From an uncultured Collinsella sp. (GTDB taxonomy: Bacteria; Actinomycetota; Coriobacteriia; Coriobacteriales; Coriobacteriaceae): 38,120 bases of DNA. The stretch is taken from assembly GCA_902478945.1 (NCBI GenBank), contig CABSMX010000005.1, positions 1-38,120 of the forward strand, read 5' to 3'. Both the position numbers and the translations under genes were made by a program. Shown here one piece after another: positions 34,108 to 38,120 of the stretch; position 1 is the stretch's first letter; each line of letters opens with the position of its first letter. The notes under the pieces were generated by a model. The model was not told the origin of the DNA. It made no database searches and worked only from the letters and a program-made list of their open reading frames with translations.

Positions 34108-34854
34108 ATGAATGAGTGGAATGACATAGCGGTTCTGACGCCACCGGGTGATGTCGACATCGCCTCGGTGTCCGTGCTGCGCCGACGGTTGGATAATTTG
34201 ATCGACCGGGGCGTGCGTCGCGTTGTCATCAATTGCCAGGCTGTGGGCTTTATCGACTCGACGGGTTTGGCGTTTTTGCTTACACGTGCCAGAGAGCTCA
34301 TGAGGCGAGAGGGCCTGCTTTCGCTCGTTAACGCCTCCGATGAGGTCGTTCGCTTTTTGGAGATTGCCCGACTTGTCGACATCCTTCATGTTGCGGGTCC
34401 GGCGCGTGAGTCGATTCCCGCCATTCCGGTGGGAGAGTTGCCACGATGGAGCAAGAGCATCGAAGTGCAGCGAGGCATCGAGAATCTCCCGTATTATCGG
34501 CACCGTGTGGCCGAGCTTCTCGAATCACTTCCCCTGAGGCGTGATGAACGTTATGACGTCGCATTGGCGCTGGGGGAGGCATTGGGTAACGCGTATGACC
34601 ATGCGGGCGGTGTTGGCTGTATCCTGACGGTTCAGGCCTACGGGGACCGTGTTGTGCTCGAGGTGCTTGATCGGGGCGCTGGCTATTCTATCGATGGGGC
34701 GAGCGAGCCGGTGGCATCCGAGGAACGCGGACGTGGTATCAAGCTTATGCGCATGCTCGTCGATAATGTGGAGGTTACCCGTCGCACGGATGGTGCCGGC
34801 ACACGCGTTCGGATGGTGAAGCTGTTTAGCTCGGCATTGGAATCGTGCGCTTAG
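34108..34854 (+). CDS. STAS-HATPase fusion (anti-anti-sigma domain joined to anti-sigma kinase)
   Basis: 248 residues. The N-terminal half is a STAS domain (IAVLTPPGDVDIASVSVLRRRLDNLI and the phosphorylation-site region VGFIDSTGLAFLL). The C-terminal half (from about residue 120) is a GHKL ATPase of RsbW/SpoIIAB type: N-box DVALALGEALGNAYDHAGG, G1-like LEVLDRGAGYSI and G2-like ERGRGIKLMRMLVDNVEV. These are normally two opposing proteins; here they are one chain next to a PP2C phosphatase. No sigma factor is in the window. Start: ATG 34108 is preceded by GGGGAA and fits the STAS N-terminus; an in-frame ATG at 34033 has no clear ribosome site but would add 25 residues. Confidence 0.85.
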   Translation: MNEWNDIAVLTPPGDVDIASVSVLRRRLDNLIDRGVRRVVINCQAVGFIDSTGLAFLLTRARELMRREGLLSLVNASDEVVRFLEIARLVDILHVAGPARESIPAIPVGELPRWSKSIEVQRGIENLPYYRHRVAELLESLPLRRDERYDVALALGEALGNAYDHAGGVGCILTVQAYGDRVVLEVLDRGAGYSIDGASEPVASEERGRGIKLMRMLVDNVEVTRRTDGAGTRVRMVKLFSSALESCA

Positions 34855-34899
34855 CGCCTTGGGTTGACATGATTTCCCTGCGTGAACTTGCTTTGAGCA

Positions 34900-34947
34900 A
34901 CTTTTTTGAAAAAAGTACTTGCGTCTTTTGGATAACTCGCGTAAATT
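34900..34947 (+). promoter_or_regulatory. tRNA-Gly/Cys unit promoter with upstream palindrome
   Basis: Palindrome ACTTTTTTGAAAAAAGT (34900-34916), 2 nt, -35 TTGCGT (34919-34924), 17 nt, -10 TAAATT (34942-34947). Confidence 0.78.
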
Positions 34948-34959
34948 AATAACCCGCAA

Positions 34960-35035
34960 GCGGACATGGCTCAGTTGGTAGAGCACAACCTTGCCAAGGT
35001 TGGGGTCGCGGGTTCGAGCCCCGTTGTCCGCTCCA
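34960..35035 (+). tRNA. tRNA-Gly (anticodon GCC), copy 1
   Basis: Acceptor GCGGACA/TGTCCGC, anticodon stem CAACC/GGTTG with loop TTGCCAA, T-arm GGGTTCGAGCC, encoded CCA. 76 nt and identical to the two later copies. GGACCGTTCTTAACAGTCC plus T5 follows as a weak terminator. Confidence 0.97.
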
Positions 35036-35070
35036 TTGCATTTCCGGACCGTTCTTAACAGTCCTTTTTC

Positions 35071-35144
35071 GGCGAAGTGGCCAAGTGGTAAGGCAGAGGC
35101 CTGCAAAGCCTTTACCCCCGGTTCGAATCCGGGCTTCGCCTCCA
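35071..35144 (+). tRNA. tRNA-Cys (anticodon GCA)
   Basis: Acceptor GGCGAAG/CTTCGCC, anticodon loop CTGCAAA, T-arm GGTTCGAATCC, encoded CCA. 74 nt. It lies in the same orientation between Gly copies 1 and 2. Confidence 0.96.
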
Positions 35145-35153
35145 GGCAACATC

Positions 35154-35180
35154 CGGGCGCTCCGGCGCCCGTTTTGTTTT
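35154..35180 (+). terminator. Terminator after tRNA-Cys
   Basis: CGGGCGC-TCCG-GCGCCCG (35154-35171; loop 35161-35164) followed by TTTTGTTTT. It lies only 16 nt before the next tRNA, which has no evident promoter of its own, so it may act partly as a processing or attenuation site. Confidence 0.75.
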
Positions 35181-35186
35181 ACATAT

Positions 35187-35262
35187 GCGGACATGGCTCA
35201 GTTGGTAGAGCACAACCTTGCCAAGGTTGGGGTCGCGGGTTCGAGCCCCGTTGTCCGCTCCA
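35187..35262 (+). tRNA. tRNA-Gly (anticodon GCC), copy 2
   Basis: Identical to copy 1 over 76 nt with encoded CCA. Its last 18 bases plus one more recur at 35431-35449. Confidence 0.97.
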
Positions 35263-35449
35263 AGCGCAACAGCCCGACTACCACGGTAGCCGGGCTTTTT
35301 GTACTCATCGCCTGGGCTCGAACCCGAGAGGGAGCGAGCGCTAAGCAAACGCGGAGCGTTTGTAGCGAGCTGGCGAGGTCGCCGACGGGCGACCGAAGCC
35401 GGTGCGGATCCGCGAAGCGGATGCGCGGATGCCCCGTTGTCCGCTCCAA
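35245..35449 (+). repeat. 19-nt direct repeat of the tRNA-Gly 3' end bracketing a 167-base insert
   Basis: GCCCCGTTGTCCGCTCCAA occurs at the end of tRNA-Gly copy 2 (35245-35263) and again at 35431-35449 without the rest of a tRNA. The insert holds the terminator, a reversed T-arm piece (GGGCTCGAACCC, 35314-35325) and three hairpins: AAACGC/GCGTTT (35347-35361), GGTCGCC/GGCGACC (35377-35394) and ATCCGC/GCGGAT (35408-35422). The layout resembles an attachment-site duplication. Confidence 0.85.
35271..35300 (+). terminator. Terminator after second tRNA-Gly
   Basis: AGCCCG (35271-35276) pairs with CGGGCT (35291-35296), with an inner CTACC/GGTAG stem, then TTTTT. Confidence 0.85.
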
Positions 35450-35456
35450 CTATCTT

Positions 35457-35484
35457 ACGCGGTTCTAACGAACCGCGTTTTTTG
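35457..35484 (+). terminator. Terminator after the tRNA-Gly 3' remnant
   Basis: ACGCGGTT (35457-35464) pairs with AACCGCGT (35470-35477 region) around CTAACG, followed by TTTTTTG. Confidence 0.85.
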
Positions 35485-35494
35485 TTGACGCTGC

Positions 35495-35594
35495 GCGGGC
35501 TCCGGGTGCCCCATCTTGCCCCTCAATCGTCGGTCGCGTACATAAAGTACGCTTCCCTCCTCTTTCGCGGCAACCTGGGGCACCCGGAGCCCGC
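35495..35594 (+). repeat. Long hairpin E, copy 2 of the dispersed core, inverted relative to hairpin B
   Basis: Perfect 19-bp outer arms (35495-35513 with 35576-35594), a TTGCC/GGCAA step inside, and the tip GCGTAC-ATAAA-GTACGC (35536-35552). Read on the minus strand, GAAAGAGGAGGGAAGCGTACTT ends in GTACGCGACCGAC, matching hairpin B (GAAAGAGGAGCGAAGCGTAC ... GTACGCGAGCGAC) with few changes, while the outer arms differ completely. Confidence 0.88.
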
Positions 35595-35665
35595 TCGCTG
35601 TTGTGGCCGGGGGAGTGGGCCATCAGTTCTTTTCGCCTGATTGGTCAATCCGTTCCAGAGGCTCG

Positions 35666-35724
35666 AACTATTTTCAAATTATTCGAAAATAGTTCTTGCA
35701 TTCGGGGCGATCATCCCGTATATT
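35666..35724 (+). promoter_or_regulatory. tRNA-Gly3/tRNA-Val promoter with upstream palindrome
   Basis: AACTATTTTC (35666-35675) pairs with GAAAATAGTT (35685-35694), a 10-bp version of the palindrome; -35 TTGCAT (35696-35701), 17 nt, -10 TATATT (35719-35724). Confidence 0.8.
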
Positions 35725-35736
35725 AAATCCTCGCAG

Positions 35737-35812
35737 GCGGACATGGCTCAGTTGGTAGAGCACAACCTTGCCAAGGTTGGGGTCGCGGGTTCGAGCCCCG
35801 TTGTCCGCTCCA
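35737..35812 (+). tRNA. tRNA-Gly (anticodon GCC), copy 3
   Basis: Identical 76-nt copy with encoded CCA, followed after 3 nt by tRNA-Val in the same transcript. Confidence 0.97.
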
Positions 35813-35815
35813 TTT

Positions 35816-35890
35816 GGGCGTTTAGCTCAGGGGGAGAGCGCTTCCCTGACACGGAAGAGGTCAGAAGTTCAAATCTTCTAACGCCCACCA
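35816..35890 (+). tRNA. tRNA-Val (anticodon GAC)
   Basis: Acceptor GGGCGTT/AACGCCC, anticodon stem CTTCC/GGAAG with loop CTGACAC, T-arm AGAAG-TTCAAAT-CTTCT, encoded CCA. 75 nt. Confidence 0.97.
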
Positions 35891-35898
35891 AATGTTCG

Positions 35899-35937
35899 CA
35901 GCTCAGAGGCTATGTCCTCTGGGCTGTTTTGTTTTTT
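35899..35937 (+). terminator. Terminator after tRNA-Val
   Basis: CAGCTCAGAGG (35899-35909) pairs with CCTCTGGGCTG (35916-35926), one G-U, followed by TTTTGTTTTTT. Confidence 0.93.
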
Positions 35938-36252
35938 GCCACCAAGCGCGCCGCCAAATAAGTCATCAAATATTGATCCAAGGTCCCTACGCGATGGTCT
36001 TCGCATCCCGTAGGGGTGCCGGCAGATTGCATGTGTCCTGGCCCATCATGACCGCAACATGTTGGTCAAGCATAATCTTTTGGATTCTTTTGGCGTGAGC
36101 GGCTTGGTTTTGGTGCTATTTGGCGGCGGCACGGTTGAGGGGGTTTCAAAACTGCTGTGCAGGTAGTTGGGTTGATAACGTTTTAGCAGTCTGCCAAGAG
36201 GCTTTCATTTATAATGCGTCTGCAAATTGACCAATTGCTTTGACCTGCTGAA
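35938..36252 (+). other. Non-coding gap with small hairpins before the nrdD promoter
   Basis: No start-and-site combination gives a credible gene. One hairpin pairs CCCTACG (35985-35991) with CGTAGGG (36009-36015). A second, CAAC-AT-GTTG, lies near 36056-36065. I see no further function. Confidence 0.5.
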
Positions 36253-36268
36253 ACACTATATGTTGTGT
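36253..36268 (+). promoter_or_regulatory. NrdR box
   Basis: ACACTATATGTTGTGT is a near-perfect 16-bp palindrome matching the known NrdR consensus (ACAC-A/T-ATAT-type centre-GTGT). It touches the -35 of the nrdD promoter. A much weaker second site, ACAGGATATAGATGCC (36287-36302), covers the -10. NrdR represses ribonucleotide reductase genes when dATP is plentiful. Confidence 0.85.
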
Positions 36269-36298
36269 TTGACCTAAAAAAAGAATACAGGATATAGA
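36269..36298 (+). promoter_or_regulatory. nrdD promoter
   Basis: -35 TTGACC (36269-36274), 18-nt spacer, -10 TATAGA (36293-36298). Transcripts would start near 36305 and carry a leader of about 220 nt. Confidence 0.65.
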
Positions 36299-36322
36299 TG
36301 CCTCTTTGTCGTATGATAGATG

Positions 36323-36509
36323 GCGGACAGAGAACGAGAACCTTATTCGCCCCATTTGGATAGATCTTTGGGCCCCTTGAATGGCTGCGAGGATTGTCCG
36401 CATGAGGGCCTATGGTTATCGAGAACACAGATTGCGCGACGGCGCCGCAAGACAGGGGCAAGCCCTGCCGGGCATCGTTTGGCCCTGAAGCGCAATGAGG
36501 CTACGATGC
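36323..36509 (+). promoter_or_regulatory. Structured nrdD leader with a possible pseudoknot
   Basis: Helix 1: GCGGACA (36323-36329) with TGTCCGC (36395-36401). Helix 2: ATTGCGC (36431-36437) with GCGCAAT (36490-36496). Inside it, hairpin CAGGG-GCAAG-CCCTG (36453-36467). Helix 3: GCATCGT (36472-36478, inside helix 2) with ACGATGC (36503-36509, outside it), so helices 2 and 3 would make a pseudoknot or be alternatives. Helix 3 ends 2 nt before the ribosome site AAGAGG (36512-36517). No known riboswitch class was recognised; a cobalamin box was looked for and not seen. Confidence 0.55.
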
Positions 36510-36524
36510 GAAAGAGGCAAGAGG

Positions 36525-38120
36525 ATGAAGATCATCAAGCGCAGCGGCACCGAGGTTACCTTTGACATCGATAAGATCGTCAATGCGATCCGCGCCGCAA
36601 ACTTGGAGGTCGAGGAAGGCTCTCGCCTTACCGACCGCCAGGTGATCTATGCGGCACAAAACGTCGCCGAGGCATGTGAGAAGGCCGGCCACACCGTATC
36701 GGTCGAGGAGATCCAGGATCTGGTCGAGGACGAGATTATGCGTCTCGACTGCTACGAGGTCGCTCGCCACTACATCATCTACCGCTATGTTCAGAGCCTG
36801 AAGCGCCAAAAGAACACGACCGATGACAAGATCCTGTCGCTGATTGAGTGCAATAACGAAGAGGTCAAGCAGGAGAACTCCAACAAGAACCCGACCGTCA
36901 ACTCCGTCCAGCGCGACTACATGGCCGGCGAGATTTCCAAGGACCTGACGCAGCGCGTGCTGCTGCCCCAGGAGATCGTGGATGCCCACAACGAGGGCCT
37001 GATTCACTTCCACGATTCGGACTACTTTGCCCAGCACATGCATAACTGTGACCTGGTGAACCTGGAGGATATGCTCCAGAACGGCACCGTTATCTCGGGC
37101 ACGCTGATCGAGAAGCCGCACAGCTTCTCGACTGCTTGCAATATCGCGACGCAGATTATCGCCCAGGTCGCCTCTTCCCAGTATGGCGGCCAGTCGATTT
37201 CGCTGACCCACCTGGCTCCGTTTGTCGAGGTGAGCCGTCAGAAGATTCGCGGCGAGGTTGCCCGCGAGCTCGAGGAGCTTGGCGTCTCTGCGTCTGCCGA
37301 GAAGGTCCGTGAGGTCGTTGAGGACCGTCTGCGTGACGAGATCCGTCGCGGCGTCCAGACGATTCAGTATCAGGTCGTGACCCTTATGACCACGAATGGC
37401 CAGGCGCCGTTCGTGACGGTCTTTATGTATCTCAACGAGGCCCGTACGCCTCAGGAGAAGCACGACCTTGCCATGATCGTGGAGGAGACGCTTCGCCAGC
37501 GCTACGAGGGCGTTAAGAACGAGGCTGGCGTGTGGATTACCCCGGCATTCCCCAAGCTTATCTACGTGCTCGAGGACGATAACGTTCACGAGAATTCCCC
37601 GTACTTCTACCTGACCCAGCTGGCTGCCAAGTGCACCGCCAAGCGCATGGTGCCCGACTACATCTCTGAGAAGAAGATGCGTGAGCTCAAGCTGTCTAAG
37701 GGTGAGACCGCCGGCAATGGCGATTGCTACACCTGCATGGGTTGCCGCAGCTTCCTGACGCCCGACCGTTCGGGCAACGGCTTTAACAATGTTGCCAACG
37801 CGCTGAACTATGACCCGACCAAACCTAAGTACTATGGCCGCTTTAACCAGGGTGTTGTGACCATCAACCTGCCCGATGTCGCACTGAGCTCGCATCAGGA
37901 CATGGACAAGTTCTGGAAGATCTTCGACGAGCGCCTTGAGCTGTGCCATCGTGCCCTGCTGTGCCGTCATGAGCGCCTGATGGGCACGCTTTCGGATGCC
38001 GCACCGATTCTGTGGCAGTACGGCGCCCTGGCGCGCCTTAAGAAGGGCGAGACGATCGACAAACTGCTCGTGGGCGGCTATTCCACCATCAGCCTGGGGT
38101 ATGCCGGTCTGTATGAGTGC
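36525..38120 (+). CDS. nrdD: Anaerobic ribonucleoside-triphosphate reductase, 5' part (3' end outside the window)
   Basis: Class III reductase that makes deoxynucleotides without oxygen using a glycyl radical. 532 codons are visible and the frame is open at the last base; the radical-bearing C-terminus is not included. Residues 1-93 are an ATP-cone (MKIIKRSGTEVTFDIDKIVNAIRAAN ... EVARHYIIYRYVQ), the allosteric dATP/ATP sensor. Then NKNPTVNSVQRDYMAGEISKDL, HNEGLIHFHDSDYFAQHMHNCDL, STACNIATQIIAQVASSQYGGQSISLTHLAPFVE, and the GDCYTCMGCRSFLTPDRSG region with a likely active-site Cys, ending in TISLGYAGLYEC. ATG 36525 has AAGAGG 7 nt upstream. It needs an activase (NrdG), not seen here. Confidence 0.97.
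   Translation, partial: MKIIKRSGTEVTFDIDKIVNAIRAANLEVEEGSRLTDRQVIYAAQNVAEACEKAGHTVSVEEIQDLVEDEIMRLDCYEVARHYIIYRYVQSLKRQKNTTDDKILSLIECNNEEVKQENSNKNPTVNSVQRDYMAGEISKDLTQRVLLPQEIVDAHNEGLIHFHDSDYFAQHMHNCDLVNLEDMLQNGTVISGTLIEKPHSFSTACNIATQIIAQVASSQYGGQSISLTHLAPFVEVSRQKIRGEVARELEELGVSASAEKVREVVEDRLRDEIRRGVQTIQYQVVTLMTTNGQAPFVTVFMYLNEARTPQEKHDLAMIVEETLRQRYEGVKNEAGVWITPAFPKLIYVLEDDNVHENSPYFYLTQLAAKCTAKRMVPDYISEKKMRELKLSKGETAGNGDCYTCMGCRSFLTPDRSGNGFNNVANALNYDPTKPKYYGRFNQGVVTINLPDVALSSHQDMDKFWKIFDERLELCHRALLCRHERLMGTLSDAAPILWQYGALARLKKGETIDKLLVGGYSTISLGYAGLYEC

Noticed and set aside
34946..35961. Several short frames on both strands encoding peptides like AQLVEHNLAKVGVAGSSPVV
   Set aside because: These are translations of the tRNA-Gly genes and their flanks, a common false call.
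36323..36401. A tRNA-like segment, because GCGGACA/TGTCCGC equals the tRNA-Gly acceptor stem
   Set aside because: No T-loop, D-arm or anticodon arm fits between the two halves and no CCA follows; taken as a leader helix.
36301..36524. Cobalamin riboswitch before the ribonucleotide reductase gene
   Set aside because: The conserved B12 box and its receptor helices are not visible; class III NrdD does not use cobalamin.

Overview
The window looks like chromosomal DNA of a GC-rich, anaerobic gut actinobacterium of the Coriobacteriia, most like Collinsella (inferred from gene content and order, not from a database match). Pointers are whiA next to rapZ, the actinobacterial order uvrC ... rapZ-whiA-gap-pgk-tpiA ... 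secG, Tat-type lipoprotein signals on the transporter binding proteins, an oxygen-sensitive class III ribonucleotide reductase, and sialic acid use. All protein genes read on the + strand.

Layout. 3-1781: 3' part of uvrA. 1915-6669: a tight run of ybaK-type deacylase, murJ with a long acidic N-terminal extension, and uvrC. 7035-17464: a sialic acid locus with a four-gene peptide-family ABC importer of SatABCD type (binding protein, permease, permease-ATPase fusion, ATPase), two tandem CE7-like esterases (the second without its nucleophile serine), then nanA, nanK and nanE. It imports N-acetylneuraminate, possibly removes O-acetyl groups, and converts it to pyruvate and N-acetylglucosamine-6-phosphate. 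It sits inside the conserved uvrC-rapZ-whiA block. 17563-24701: rapZ, whiA (no yvcK between them), then gapA, pgk, tpiA, gpmI and secG, most of lower glycolysis plus a Sec subunit. 24996-30938: a complete oligopeptide importer oppABCDF. 30939-31531: a non-coding stretch full of very long inverted repeats. 31532-34854: tRNA-Leu, then a PAS-GAF-PP2C phosphatase and a STAS-HATPase fusion that together form a partner-switching module without a sigma factor. 34960-35890: tRNA-Gly x3, tRNA-Cys and tRNA-Val with palindrome-marked promoters and a duplicated tRNA-Gly 3' end. 36253-38120: NrdR box, promoter, a long structured leader and the 5' part of nrdD.

The features that seem least explained are (i) a family of intergenic long-stem hairpins (five examples, two sharing a conserved core in opposite orientation), (ii) a possible pseudoknotted leader of nrdD ending two bases before the ribosome binding site, (iii) repeated kinase-site-like Thr motifs on the MurJ N-terminus, (iv) the STAS-HATPase fusion, and (v) the tandem esterase/pseudo-esterase pair in the sialic acid locus. 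All structures were found by eye; no folding, alignment or database search was run.
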